From: Paramoeba atlantica | Lineage: Eukaryota; Discosea | NCBI GenBank assembly: GCA_977017575.1 | Contig: CDRNVI010000012.1 | Location: forward strand, 682,001 to 746,000 | Direction of reading: 5' to 3' | DNA: 64,000 bases | Part shown: in pieces, positions 19,812 through 31,847 of the stretch | How the letters are laid out: each line of letters opens with the position of its first letter | Position numbering within the stretch: the stretch's first letter is position 1 | Notes under the pieces: model-generated | Databases searched by the model: none | Told to the model about the DNA's origin: nothing | What the model saw: only the letters and a program-made list of their open reading frames with translations | Program-made: the position numbers and the translations under genes

Positions 19812-22800
19812 TACGACAGAAGGAGGACACGAGCCCGACAAGGTCAACTCGATCGATCCGCATGCCAGACACGACGACTTAGAAAGAATTTGCTTCGACG
19901 AAGAAGTCGATTCTGGACGGCTATGCACTGAGCTTGGGTCTATGTCACCGCAGTCTCACTATCCGATTCCCGCCGATCATTTGTGGAATGCCTCGAAACA
20001 TGTCAAAAAGGGAGCGATGTGCACCATCGCATGGACATTCGATAACCGAGACCAGATCAATATATCTATTAGCAAAGTTACCAGCGTGAATAGGAGAAAA
20101 GGTGCCGCCAAATTGAACTTGCAATACAAAGGTATTGCAGGCCACAAGATCGATGAAGAATTTTTCGGAACGCTGCCACCACAAGAAACGGTTAGAGTGT
20201 ACAAAATTATATGGCACTGTACTCCACCGCCCCCAGAAACCTGTCCACCGAAGCTGAACCAGTCGATCCCGCACATTCCCAATGCAGCCCTTCCCGTCCC
20301 TGATTGGACTGACGACGATCTGGACCGCGCACCTATCCCAACATCACGAGTTATGAGGCCTGAGTTAATACCAGGCGTCATCGCCACATACCGAGAAATA
20401 ATGAGTGACTACGCGAACAGCCCTTACCCACAAAGACACAAAATCTGGCACGCGGTCCTCTCGGCCATGAAAACATCCTTAGCTACACTTCGACAACAAT
20501 CCAATCGCAACAGACGTCGGCGACCATTCCCGCCGGAGGAAACAGCGCGAGACTCAGCCCAACAGAATATGAAAGATGGGAAAGCACTTTTGGATCGTTC
20601 GAATGGAAAAGAAGACAATGGAGACGAACTTTCGGAGAACAAGGGAGACCTCACGGCTTCTGATAAACGAGCCATTAAAAGAGCAACACGGCTCGTGATA
20701 GAAGGATATGCCAGGAAAGGAGCTCAAGTGCTTGACCGCAAAATTGAGAAGCAATACTTATCCGAAGAAGAGACATTCAAGAAACTTCAAGACTTACACC
20801 CACAAAACCCATACGAACTTGATCTTCCATGTGACGCCCCCCTAATAGGCGGACTCACCCCTACTGAACTCCGCTCTGCTGGGTTGCGCCTCGCCAAAGG
20901 AGTTAGCCCCGGACCAACTGGTACGACGGACACGATAGTACGCATACTCATCGATGGCCCTGTATGCTGCGGGAGTCTTTGCCACATGATTCAGGACCTG
21001 ATCAATGGATTTCTCACTAAAGAACTGATGCGCCGATTAACACGAGCAAGGTTAATTGGTATTCCCAAGCCTGATGGAGGCATCCGCCCGATCGCAATTG
21101 GTGAAGTCCTAATGAAACTTTCTGGCTTGGTCCTTGTTCAGCGATTTGAACCCACCCTGCAACCGCTATTTGCGCCGCTCCAACAAGGAGTGCTATCTAA
21201 GTCAGGCTGCGAGAAGATTGTACATCGGCTAAACTCCCTATATCGCGACGGCTCGTGCATCCTATCCGTAGATGTAAAAACGCCTTCAACTCCCCATCGC
21301 GACCAGCCCTGGCGAAAGCCGTATATGGTCTTGCTACATTGAAACCCTTCCAGAGGTTTTTCCATGCTGAATACGCAACGGCATCTGAGTTGCTATACTA
21401 CGGAAATCAAGGTCACCATGTAGGAACAATTCCAAGCACAAATGGTGTCCGACAAGGGTCCACACTTTCATCGGTTTATTTCTGTGCCCTATTGCAACCA
21501 ATCCTTGAAACTCTGTCTGCAGAGCACCCTGATATCACAATCAACGCTTATGTCGATGATGTAACTATTGCGTCAAAAAACCCCGAGCGATTGGCCAGTG
21601 CCTTCTCCCGACTAAAAACGCTTCTAGAGGAACAAAATCTAATAGTTGCTCCCAAAAAATGTGTCTGGTTTGGCGGACTGGAAGAAGAACCATTACCACA
21701 AGAATTAGAGAGCGCCGGGGTAATCACCAAAAAAAAGCAACAAAAATCCTTGGGGCTTTCATCGGGGACGACAAATCGGTCAGCGAACGCCTAATACAGT
21801 CACTGACGAAGCACAACGACAGCTTCCGACGGCTCAAATTGATGGGGGTTAACAATGTATCGTGCAATCTGCTTTCCAGATGTATAAACGTTAGACAGGC
21901 CTACCACCTCCGTGCACACAACCCCACCGCTTCAGCTGAACTAGCGACCCGATTCGACAAAGAGGTAGAAAACGTTCTTACATCATGGTTCGGACATCTC
22001 TCGGATGAACAAATCGCGTTGCTGCGAATGCCCACAAAAAAAGGAGGACTTGGCTTGACAGACTGCTCTTCCACGCGAGAGGCCGCGTACCGCTCCTCAT
22101 GCCACTCTGTTCTTGAGCGCCCCATAAACAATTCAGCTCGGACAGATGGAATCAGGGAGCGAAATGTTGGATCAGCAGGCCACCTTCAGAGCAACATACC
22201 TCCGGTAGACGAAACCACGACGGCGGCTCAAAAGCACATCAAAATTTGGAAAAAGATGACCCGCGAGCAATCAAACATAGCGAAGGTACTCGAAAAAGTA
22301 ACACACAAAGGCAATAACGGATGGACGCACTCTGACGCGCGACTCATACCATCACACCTGTTCAGTCTCGCCGTCATGCCCCGATTGGGGATCGCTCACC
22401 CAGATCTGCCATCACACATCACATGCCCCGGCTGCAGAATTCTTCTTGACTCCGATTCAATCTTGACACACATCATGGGCTGTACAAAATGCGGTGGTCT
22501 CAATGCCACGACTAAACACAACACTCTGGTCAACTTCATTTACGAACTCTGTATGAAAACAGGCATTCCGTGCGAAAAGGAGCCCCGTGCACTGTCAACT
22601 TTCCGCTGCACACAATGTAACGAGATCGTTAACCCCAATCACCGAAAACTTCACGAGAAAACGTGTGGTGGGCGGTCGTTTCATCGGTCCGGTCCTGACA
22701 TTGTTATATATTGGGCAACCGGCGAGATATACTACGATCTAACAGTCATCCACGAATTGGCACCCTCAAACCTTGACACAAAGTGTGCACATTTATTCCG

Positions 22801-23071
22801 CGACGCCTGTCGACGAAAACATGACACATACGTCAAGACCGGGAAGATCATGGCTGAAAGCTTTCAATGTATTCCTGTCCTCTCAGGGGGTGCAATGCAT
22901 TCAAACACGAAGGCTCTTATGGATGCTCTCGCAGATGCCTGTGGAATGCAACGCAAACGCGTTTATGCCGAATTTCAGCTATTGTTGCAGGAGCTTAATG
23001 GGGCGGTAGCATATTCACAGCTGAGTCGATACCTTCGCAAGGAGGACAAAAGTCGGGAATATGCTTTCTAA
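19812..23071 (+). pseudogene. CRE3 pre-RT, RT, zinc fingers and endonuclease
   Basis: Near-complete catalytic part. Pre-RT block (PADHLWNASKHVKKGAMCTI, IWHAVLSAMKTSLAT, PGPTGTTDTI), RT (RLIGIPKPDGGIRPIAIGE, NGVRQGSTLSSVYF, AYVDDVTIAS, KKCVWFGG), then CPGCRILLDS..GCTKCGGLNATTKHN, CTQCNEIV, and the endonuclease core SGPDIVIYW..YDLTVIHELAP. The frame changes near 21285 within the NAFNSPS motif and again near 21735, both at A-runs, so no full protein is made. The stop is at 23069-23071. Confidence 0.85.
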
Positions 23072-23364
23072 AGCACGGAACAATGCGCCTTCGCCAGTGC
23101 ACTGATTTCAATTCGCTGAGAATCTAACGCTGAGAATCTAAGAACATATAATATAAGAATGAAAAAAAAACTATAAAAGTTTACGAAAAGAATTGCACAA
23201 TGGAAATTTTGATTTTACTTGAACTTGAATATCGTGAAGTTCTGCCTGATTGACATTCCATGTGCCAGGGTTGTAGTTATATTCTCACAGTAGTCAAAAA
23301 AAAATAAATTTTGAACAGATAGCCGAGGCCAGACGCAGACGGCGACGTCCACTGAAAGAAAACC
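23072..23364 (+). other. CRE3 3' region with a YR-repeat start fragment
   Basis: Non-coding. From about 23178 the sequence AAAAGTTTACGAAAAGAATTG and the next 30 bases match the outer end of the YR3 repeat, here in plus orientation, and about 70 bp recur at 44625-44697. Short A-runs occur at 23162 and 23303. It ends at the 9-bp target duplication. Confidence 0.6.
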
Positions 23365-25438
23365 TTGTGTTTCGGTTGCCGGTCACCAGAACATATCTGG
23401 CGCAATTGTCCCAAGCGCTTTAATCAGGATTTTCGCTCGGGGGTGGCTGGCCCTGCCGCAGGCAGCAAGAGTTTATGACTAAACCCCACCCAAACGGCCA
23501 GTACTATAATTACATTCAAACGAAAACAAACAAGCCTTTTTACGCAAGCCCCGAAGCGGAGGAGAGTGGAATGCAATTTGGTTGTGAAGGATGTTCAGAA
23601 CTTAAGCGGGAGGTGCGTGCAATCCGAGAGTATTTACGGCGGAACTTTGAGTCTACAGCAGGCGTGTCCAGCACGCTTCAAATTGGTGAAATTGTTAATG
23701 AGGGTGTCCACACTGACACCGGAAATACGAAACGCATTGGATGCCATGGGAGAGATGTGGAGCACAACAACGTGGCAAGCGAGGGCTCGCTTGTGGGAAA
23801 GACTGACAATGTTTTGTCAGTGGAGGGGAATAGAGGTCACCCCAATTCACGCGGTCGCATTTATCGCAAGTTTGCCAATTCGAATCCAAGCAAAGTTAAC
23901 GTACGCACGCAGCCTTGCATCAATTCTCAACCTGGCAGGGCAAGTGGTGAATCCTCTGCGCTTCTACGTAAAATCATTGATGGCCGAGGGGGCGACGGAG
24001 CCGCTACGCCAGATGACCCCATTGACTCTGACCGATCTAAATCAACTGTGGCTCCATCTACCGGACAGCGAAAGACATACCTTGCTACTTTGTTGGAAGG
24101 CAGCAAGTCGGTGGTCAGAGACGGCAGTGTTGACCCGAGACAAGTTTCACGAGATATCGCCTACCAGGATAGTGATTTGGTGGGGGCGCCACACAAAAAC
24201 GTCTCGCTTCAATCCTTACCGCCCGTCAATGTATACGGTAGTGGAAGGTCCGGGAACGAGCCGGCTGGCGAACTATATTTCCAGACTTGGGGGGTACCAG
24301 CCAATGTCTCGAACAACGGTATCCGAAGCGGATCGCCAAATAAGGCGCATTTTGGGGGAAGGATTCGGGACGCACTCTGCCAAGAGGGGGGCGATAACTC
24401 AGTTGTTCGCCGAGGTCGCAAAGGGGGGTACGAGCCTCGAGGAAGTACAGCGGTTAGCGAAGCATCAGTCGCTGGAGTCACTCCTAAGATACAATGCAGA
24501 CCCCGCTACGACGGCGCTAGCGCTGGGTACGCAGAACGCGACAAGCCGGTTAAACATAATGTAGACGCTGATTTAGTTTTTCGCAAGTTTTTGGAGGACA
24601 TTCCTCACGAGAAAGTTCGGCATACGATCACACGTACACGACGCACTTCGAAAGTAGCGCTCCCAAAAGATTTTTCCATCCCATTGCATGTGAGAAAAGG
24701 TATTCCACGCATTGAAGTGCAAGCCCTCAGGAATATGATGAATGAGACTGCGGGAGCTCGATTCGATGAGACGTGGAATACGTTGTTATCTTTACCAGGG
24801 GTGGCATCTCGGGTTCCCACATATCGATCTTTCTTGCCGGAGGGAGATGTAAAGGAGTTGGTCGACGCGGGTTTCGTTTCGCGTGTGGATGCAGAACAGG
24901 AGAGTAGTCGCCCCACGATGGATTGGGTAATCCCTTTCACTGTTGTTGAACCGGCCGATGATGGCTCCGAGAGAAGACGTTTTATTGCATGGACACAGGA
25001 GGATAATGAGCGGATTAAGGAGAGTTACGTGCCATATGTTCCTGTGAGACACGCAGCTTTCTATCTACACCGCGCGAAGGAACAGAGTGCGGTGAAGCGT
25101 GATCTTGCGTGCGGATTTTGGCAGGTCGCAATTCCGTTATCATGCCGTCAAAAATTTCGTTTCGTGAATAAAATGGGGGACCTGTATGAGATGACGGTGA
25201 TGCCGATGGGCCACCGGTGTGCACCGGAGCTGATGCACGCATTAACTGCAACGCTGGCTGGAGATAGAGAATATTGTGAGAACAAGATGGCGTTTTTTCA
25301 TGGAGGCCTCGATACTTATATCGATGGAATTCGATTTGCAGGGAATGACAAGATCACAAACGACTTTGCGCGATTCGTGGACGATAGGATACAACATTGC
25401 CGCAGCCGAGCTCACCACCAAGTCAATCTGACAAAATT

Positions 25439-26836
25439 ATGGCAAATAAACCCTCCTTCTATGATACCCTTGCGGCGCACTTCCCTTCACGGTTTCCAAC
25501 GAGAGCCGCACGTAACCGTCGACCGCTCCATTCTCCGCCGCTTCTGAACTCCTCCGCCCCCTCAGCTCTACCGCGCCCTATGCCACCCCCGCTCGCCTCA
25601 CCACAGCTAATCCGACTGAGCCCCTCTCCCCCAAAAGGTGCTTCAACGGAGACGCCTCAGCCGCCTAAAGGATTCTCGCACCGCAAGGATCACGAGATGG
25701 TCACGCCACAAAGAACAATACCAGTTGCGGTTTCACGAAAAGATTCAGAATTTCCACCATCGATCTCGTCGACAAACGTTTCGCCAAACGTCGCATCAGA
25801 ATCACCAAACATCAGGTCTCAGAAAACCATGAAAATTACAATTTCAAAGTCAAACATTCGGAGGCAAACGTTCAACGATTTGTGGACACGCATGCAGAAA
25901 GAAAAACGAGAAGCTCAGCGAAAGAACGCCTCGGTAGCACCGCGCATAGTCCAATCTTCTCCTATTAGCAAAACTCCGTATCAAGTAAATGGATGGAGTT
26001 CCATTATCACGAAATCGTGCGGCATGGCAGCGAAAACGTGCGGCGCAGCTGTCTCAACTTTGACATCGATTGCAAGCAGTCAGCAAAGCAATCAGCTGCC
26101 TCAACTTCCTAATCGCAGCCACAGTCCATCACCAGTGAAACTGCGAAACGAGGATGATTCAACTCGGATAAGGATCCAGAATGTGACAGCGGAAACGACA
26201 AATGGAACTGCGGTTACATGTCATAAATCACATCACGGGAATTCTCAAGTGAACACGAATACCCCGCCGACGGTAGCAAATGACGCCAATGAAACCAACA
26301 TCGAGATGCATCCAGATCCCAAAGACCCTCGATTTGAAGGCTACAGATGGATCGGTAATGGTTACGTGCACGACGTTCACAATTTTGATGTTTTCTCTGA
26401 AGAGCCGTCTTCCCCATCAGATGAGCCACGTCAGTTTTTTGAGTGCAACACTCCCGAAACTCCCATGAAAAAAACGAACCAACGTGATCAGCTTCTCTCT
26501 CAGTTGGGGTCTCCATCAAGTCCCAAAATCGATGCGGAATTACCCGAGCGGGAGCCAAATGCAACGAAGTCACAGAACGAGAAAAATTCAGCGATCATGT
26601 TTATCGGAATAGACCCAAGCACAGAGGAGAATAAATCCTTTGACCTGATGAAGAATGTAACGCCCGAGTCACAATTTCCGGCCTCGCCGGATGAGATTTG
26701 GACGCATTCGAAGCAAATCAAACCGGGCGCAATGTGTACAGTGGCCTGGACATTTAACAAACAAGGTGCGCTTAACATCTCAATAGGCAAAGTCACTCGA
26801 ACACATAGTAAGCGTGGAGGATTTGGTAAGTTATCT
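25439..26836 (+). CDS. CRE4 N-terminal region
   Basis: 466 codons from ATG (MANKPSFYDTLAAHFPSRFP). Other CRE copies start MGxxTRAKAKE, so this lineage has a different N-terminus. Pro/Ser-rich and basic, then YRWIGNGYVHDVHNFDVFS (compare the GWFHDVRGFDIFS of CRE3) and the conserved block PDEIWTHSKQIKPGAMCTV. It breaks at GKLS, where the SINE-like insert lies, and resumes in frame at 27293. Function by position only. Confidence 0.75.
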
Positions 26837-27287
26837 TTTTTTTTTTTTTTTTTGTGGCTCCAGCTTCATGCTCTTCCAAAAGTTCATGTACAATGGACTC
26901 ACAAAGACGCGTTTATTTTTTTTTAGTCGATCAATGATTTAGTCTTTTTTTTTACGACTTTAACGTCTTGTTGTAGTATACAATGGCAGTATACAATGTT
27001 GCTGTATACTCAAAATAATAGTTTCACGTGTTTTCCGTTCCTTTATTTATTCACATGTTACTCAAAAAAGCAAAACAGTAATAGCCGAATGCTGAAAGCA
27101 GCGAAAAAGTGACGACTCAAAGCAGCGAAACGGTGATAACCCAAAGCAGCGAAACAGTAACAACCAAGAGCTGAAAGCTGCGGAACAATAATCACCAAGC
27201 AGCAAAAAGAAAATAACCAAAGGCTGAAACCTAACCAAGCAGCGAAACAGTAATCACCAAAGGCTGAAAGCAACGAAACATTATTAA
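26837..27287 (-). mobile_element. SINE-like retroposon, copy 1
   Basis: 451 bp flanked by TATCT (26832-26836 and 27288-27292). Sense is the minus strand: it starts TTAATAATGTTTCGTTGC, has a run of imperfect 20-28 bp repeats built on TTTCGCTGCTTTC and GGTGATTACTG, then a unique part containing GTATACAGCAACATTGTATA, and ends in about 18 A. A second copy lies at 42007-42425. No coding and no clear tRNA-type A/B boxes. It looks like a non-autonomous element moved by LINE machinery. Confidence 0.75.
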
Positions 27288-27292
27288 TATCT

Positions 27293-30154
27293 ATCTCGTA
27301 TCGGGGCGTTGTTGGTCACAAAGTTGGGGAACAATTTTCCGGGGTTTTACCTCCACAAGAGGACGTACGGATCTATAAACTAGCGTGGCATCAAGCGCCG
27401 CCAGCGATCGATACTACTGTGCAAAGGGATGCGTTTCTGGAGAATCATCAGATGAACTTTCCAGAAAAAGCCAAAGATGATTCATCAGTGGATTTGTTAC
27501 CAATACCCACGCTACGTTCAATAAGCCCTGACCTCGCTCCGTGTGTTGTCGTGGTGCTGAGGAACATCGTCCAGGAGTATATAAATTCCGATCACACGCA
27601 AAGAACAAAAATATGGCACCGTTTGCTATCAGCCATTAAGTTATCCCTAGCGACTGTTCGAGAAAACAGTGGAAAAAGGCGAAGACGGCGCCCGTTACGG
27701 GAGCCGTCTGACGGTGAACGAAAAGAGGAGACACTGAGCGATACACGGGCCATCAAACGAGCGACAAGGCTAGTATTGGAAGGATGTACTTCCAAGGCAG
27801 CCAAGGTCTTGGATCAGACCTTTACACCAAAGCAACTAACGGATGAAGAGACCCTTGACAAGCTTGCCGCATTACATCCGCAAAGACAATACGAAGTTTC
27901 TTTGCCGGAGGATGCGCCGATAATTAGCGGAATAATGACGGAGGAGCTACGGAAAGCTGGGAAGCGACTCGCAAAAGGCGTAAACCCTGGCCCAACTGGA
28001 ATGACAGACGGGATTGTGCAACTCATGCTCGATGATGAGATCTCATGCACTAATCTTGCCCATATGATATCGGATCTAATCAACGGATTCGTGGATCACA
28101 GCGTTTTGTTTCGATTAAACCGAGCACGGCTCGTAGCCATTCCTAAATCCAACGGAGGAGTCAGACCAGTGGCAATGGGCGAGATATTTATGAAGCTTGC
28201 CGGCGTTATATTGCTCCAGCGCTACGAACACACTTTGGGCCCTCTTTTTGCACCACTGCAACACGGCGTTTCGTCAAAGGCAGGATGTGAAAAAATCGTT
28301 CATAGACTGCATGAGCGTCTTAAGTCTGGACACGTCATTCTTTCCATTGACGCCAAAAACGCCTTCAACTCCCCGAATAGGGCGGATATTGCCAAACACG
28401 TATTTGCTTGTGGTACACTACGCCCGTTTCAACGGATCTTTCACGCTGAATACGGCCAACCCTCAGAGCTACTGTATTACGGATCCGATGGAACGCTATT
28501 CGGAGTCATTCCCAGCACATGTGGTTTGCGGCAAGGTTCCCCGCTGGCATCTCTATACTACTGCGCCTTCCTGCAGCCACTATTGGAGATTCTGAAACAA
28601 GAGTTTCCCGACATCGAAATATATGCGTTTATTGATGACGTGAACATGGCTTCGAAAAACCCACAATCATTGGCCAAAGCATTTGTAAGGCTCCAAGAAA
28701 TGGTGAATGCTCACAACATTGAACTTGCTCCTGGAAAATGCGTGTGGTTCGGTGGACAGGAAAAAATCCCGATTCCAGAACAGCTTGCAAATGAAGGGGT
28801 CAAGGCTGCGTACGGTTCTATAAAGATCCTTGGGGCACACCTTGGAGAAGACGAATCTGTAAAGTCGGGTTTGTTTCAGCAGCTTGTCAGGAATACCGAA
28901 GCCTTTCGCCGATTAAAACTTATGGGCGCCAACAATGTCTCACTTTTGCTACTTTCCAAAAGCATGAATGTGAGGCATCAATACGCCATAAGAGTGCACG
29001 AGCCAACGTTAACCGACGCGGTCTCTCTCAGTTTCGACAACAACGCCGAAAAAGTGCTGCACCAGTGGTTGGGAGAAATGACCAAAGAGCAAATCGAATT
29101 GGCTCGGCTGCCGCTAAAGAAAGGAGGCCTCGGTCTGACATCATGTCATAGTATTCGTGCGGCGTCATACGAAACTTCTCGTTACCTAGCTCTAGAGCGC
29201 AAAAACTCAATTTCTGCTCGGGCGGGCAATGTGAGTAACGTATCCGCTATCATGGATAATGGAATGAGTCAAACAGCAGTGGTCGCCCCAATTGATGAAG
29301 TAACAACAGCCGCGCAATTGCACCAGAAAGCATACGAGGCTTTAAAGGATCACGATCCCAAGCTAGCCACAATATTAAATGCCACCACACGGAAAGGAAG
29401 TTATGACTGGTTACAGTCTAATGCTAAATTTGTACCCACGCGTGCATTTCAGATTGCAATCATGACACGCCTTGGGATGCCTCATCCTCGACTCCCGAAA
29501 TCGCTGCTGTGCCCCGGCTGTCGTATGTTACTCGACAACAAAACAGCTTTGCAGCACATCCCCGGATGTGTCCAATGTACAGGGCTTAATGCCACAGTAA
29601 AGCACAATCGGCTGGTTAAGTATATCTTCGATTTGGCGCAAAAGGCCGGTATACAATGCGAGAAAGAACCGCGATCTTTTTCGACTTGGCAATGCGGAAT
29701 TTGCAAGAATAAAGTGTTTCCAAGCAACAAAATGATTCATGACAAAACATGTGCCGGACGTCAGCTGTTTCGCTCAGGGCCGGATTTGGTGATATATTGG
29801 TCAACCGGGGAAATATTTTATGATCTAACCGTGGTGCACGAGCTATCGAACTCCAATCAAGTGAAATCTTGTTCCCAGCTTCTTACAGATGCAATCAAGC
29901 GGAAACGGGATACATATGTGACATCCGGAAAAATTCCCGACTTCGCATTTCAGTGCATCCCAGTGCTGTCCTGCGGCTCTCTTCATCAAAATACGAGATC
30001 TCTGTTGCATGTCCTATCCGACGCGGCACTCTTAAATCGTCGAGCAACTGAAATGGAGTTCAAGCTCCTACTTCAGGAACTTAATGGGACGGAAGTGTAC
30101 GCCCAGTTGCGGAACCACTTATCCCCGGAAGGCAGCAGCAGGTACAGCATTTGA
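27293..30154 (+). CDS. CRE4 RT, zinc fingers and restriction-like endonuclease
   Basis: 954 codons, uninterrupted. With the upstream part the protein would be about 1,419 aa. Order by approximate residue: PGPTGMTDGI, RT with RPVAMGE (755), DAKNAFNSPN (818), GLRQGSPLASLYY and AFIDDVNMAS (912), KCVWFGG, then zinc cluster CPGCRMLL..HIPGCVQCTGLNATVKHN (1206), CGICKNKV..HDKTC, endonuclease SGPDLVIYW (1293) with YDLTVVHE (1308) and KRDTYV, and a C-terminal LADA/LLLQELNG segment. All catalytic residues I can recognise are present. It is the best-preserved CRE-like enzyme in the window. Confidence 0.9.
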   Translation: MSYRGVVGHKVGEQFSGVLPPQEDVRIYKLAWHQAPPAIDTTVQRDAFLENHQMNFPEKAKDDSSVDLLPIPTLRSISPDLAPCVVVVLRNIVQEYINSDHTQRTKIWHRLLSAIKLSLATVRENSGKRRRRRPLREPSDGERKEETLSDTRAIKRATRLVLEGCTSKAAKVLDQTFTPKQLTDEETLDKLAALHPQRQYEVSLPEDAPIISGIMTEELRKAGKRLAKGVNPGPTGMTDGIVQLMLDDEISCTNLAHMISDLINGFVDHSVLFRLNRARLVAIPKSNGGVRPVAMGEIFMKLAGVILLQRYEHTLGPLFAPLQHGVSSKAGCEKIVHRLHERLKSGHVILSIDAKNAFNSPNRADIAKHVFACGTLRPFQRIFHAEYGQPSELLYYGSDGTLFGVIPSTCGLRQGSPLASLYYCAFLQPLLEILKQEFPDIEIYAFIDDVNMASKNPQSLAKAFVRLQEMVNAHNIELAPGKCVWFGGQEKIPIPEQLANEGVKAAYGSIKILGAHLGEDESVKSGLFQQLVRNTEAFRRLKLMGANNVSLLLLSKSMNVRHQYAIRVHEPTLTDAVSLSFDNNAEKVLHQWLGEMTKEQIELARLPLKKGGLGLTSCHSIRAASYETSRYLALERKNSISARAGNVSNVSAIMDNGMSQTAVVAPIDEVTTAAQLHQKAYEALKDHDPKLATILNATTRKGSYDWLQSNAKFVPTRAFQIAIMTRLGMPHPRLPKSLLCPGCRMLLDNKTALQHIPGCVQCTGLNATVKHNRLVKYIFDLAQKAGIQCEKEPRSFSTWQCGICKNKVFPSNKMIHDKTCAGRQLFRSGPDLVIYWSTGEIFYDLTVVHELSNSNQVKSCSQLLTDAIKRKRDTYVTSGKIPDFAFQCIPVLSCGSLHQNTRSLLHVLSDAALLNRRATEMEFKLLLQELNGTEVYAQLRNHLSPEGSSRYSI

Positions 30155-31385
30155 GCCAAATGTATCAACATAGTTTCGCTTTTCAATGCCTATATTAAGA
30201 GTTTACGAAAAGAATTTTAGGAAGTGTGCAGTGGTTAACGTGTTTCATGCACGCACCAACCAGTGCAATCTTGAATACATCTTTAGCATATACTGCACTT
30301 TTACGCATAAACTTTACGTGTAATGTACTTTTGTTTCGTTATTTCATATAATATTTCTTAGAAGAAGATTCTTAGGACGATAGAGCGGAGCGGGTGAATG
30401 CCTTGTTTAAGGATCATGGTCTTCCACCTGAGCAGCGGTACACATTCAACGGTATAACATATCACCATCGTGAGGGGAAGGTATCACTGGGACCAAAATT
30501 GACCCGCAGATTAGAGCATGATGAATTTATTGGTGCTACGTATTCATCGTTAGAGGCTGGTGTCGGACGTCTGGTTTTTGCCTCAGGTGTCATGGGTGTG
30601 AATCTACCTCAATATCATCTGGAGTTAAAAATTGTGCGCCGGAGAATCAATAGGTTAAATCGAGAACCCGAACTGCTCGATCAAATAGTGCCCTTGCCAA
30701 CGCCAGTACGGGTTGCGCTAACTGAGTGGCGCGATACCCTTTTATATCGATCGCCGGTGGTTCCGCTTCCGCATCCGGAAACAGTTCCGCATCGGCACAT
30801 TTTATGTACAGACGCCTCCTCGAAGGGTTGGGGGGCAGTTTTATATCTGGATTACGGACAAATGTTGTGCACTGGATCTCAATGGCCCCCTGATTTCGAG
30901 TATGAAGTTAACCGCGCGGAAGCGCGGGCTGTTCGCTTGGCCTTTCAAAAATATGGTCATCATTTCAACTCGGATACATGCGTCGACCTGTATGTTGACA
31001 ATACTTCGTGCGTTGCTGCGATAAATAGAAAAATGCCACGTTCAGACGGTATAACTTCTGAGCTACGCCGGTTGTTAGATTTCTTAAAGCGTAAAGGTGT
31101 CGCCGTTCAGGCACAGTATATTTGTTCGAACGAAAATCCGGCCGATCCTTATAGTAGACTCTGCACGGTAGACTCGGATAAAGCAGATGTCATGTAGTCG
31201 ACTTACTTTGAATTTGAAGATACGATACCAAAAAAAAAAAAAAATGTAGCAGTGAATATCGAGAAGCACGGGCACGGTGAGCGATACGGAATTTCCTTAT
31301 GATTTATTTTGGCGGAGTAGGCACCGCTGAAATACATCAACGTGCGATTGGGTTGTAAATGGAAGTAGGACGAGCGAATGGGTGG

Positions 31386-31596
31386 TCCCCGCGTCACCCG
31401 TTCGCAAGCTGGGAGAGGACAGAAGTGTTGTGGGATTATTTAATTTTGTTATGTTATGACCGGTCATACAGTATTCATATGAATTTTGAATGTGCATAGA
31501 ATTGAACGTATCAAATATCAGATAGAAGAGGGGAATGAAGATATTGTTTTGCTTAGTGCTTTCTTTCTTTCTTATAATATTTATGATGCACAATTC
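31386..31596 (+). repeat. YR2 repeat B1
   Basis: 211 bp beginning TCCCCGCGTCACCCGTTCGC and ending GATGCACAATTC, matching B2. It abuts A2 directly. Confidence 0.9.
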
Positions 31597-31823
31597 TCAT
31601 AGTTTACGGAGAGAATTGGGCGAATAAATTATTTACGTTATACCAGTTTATCTATTGTGTGATGGCCGAGGGGCATTGTACCTGTTGTAAGAATTCAACT
31701 GATTTGATATATACACCCCCCAGATGTAACCCCATGTGTATACAGACGAATATGACGTTTGCTATGGTGATTATAAATTCAAGACTTTATTTCCTTTGTT
31801 AATTCGCGACAGTTAAAGTTTCC
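31597..31823 (+). repeat. YR2 repeat A2
   Basis: 227 bp, matching A1. A C-rich linker (31824-31847, CCACCCGCCAAACCCCCTAA) separates it from B2. Confidence 0.9.
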
Positions 31824-31847
31824 CCACCCGCCAAACCCCCTAACCAC

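Larger units (their letters stand above)
17249..23364 (+). mobile_element. CRE3: CRE-like LINE inserted in YR2
   Basis: Bounded by the 9-bp direct repeat TTGTGTTTC (17240-17248 and 23365-23373), the expected target duplication. It holds a 5' UTR with 18-bp monomers, a CRE coding region from 17671 to 23071, and a 3' UTR. Later inserts are a TA-flanked MITE (18567-19049) and a solo YR3-type repeat (19351-19811). Coding is otherwise broken by two single-base frameshifts in A-runs near 21285 and 21735 and by a stop at 19337. The 5' end starts TTGTTGTTGATTTCTTTTTC, which resembles the end of the leader plus the start of the SLR1 5' UTR, but this is weak. Confidence 0.85.
25388..30374 (+). mobile_element. 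CRE4: nearly intact CRE-like LINE inserted in YR2
   Basis: Flanked by the 9-bp duplication GGACGATAG (25379-25387 and 30375-30383). One long coding region is split only by a SINE-like insert at 26837-27287, whose 5-bp duplication TATCT makes the total added length (456 bp) a multiple of three. The 5' UTR is short (51 bp) and carries no leader copy. The 3' UTR (30155-30374) contains AGTTTACGAAAAGAATT, also seen in CRE3 and at YR repeat ends. Confidence 0.9.
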
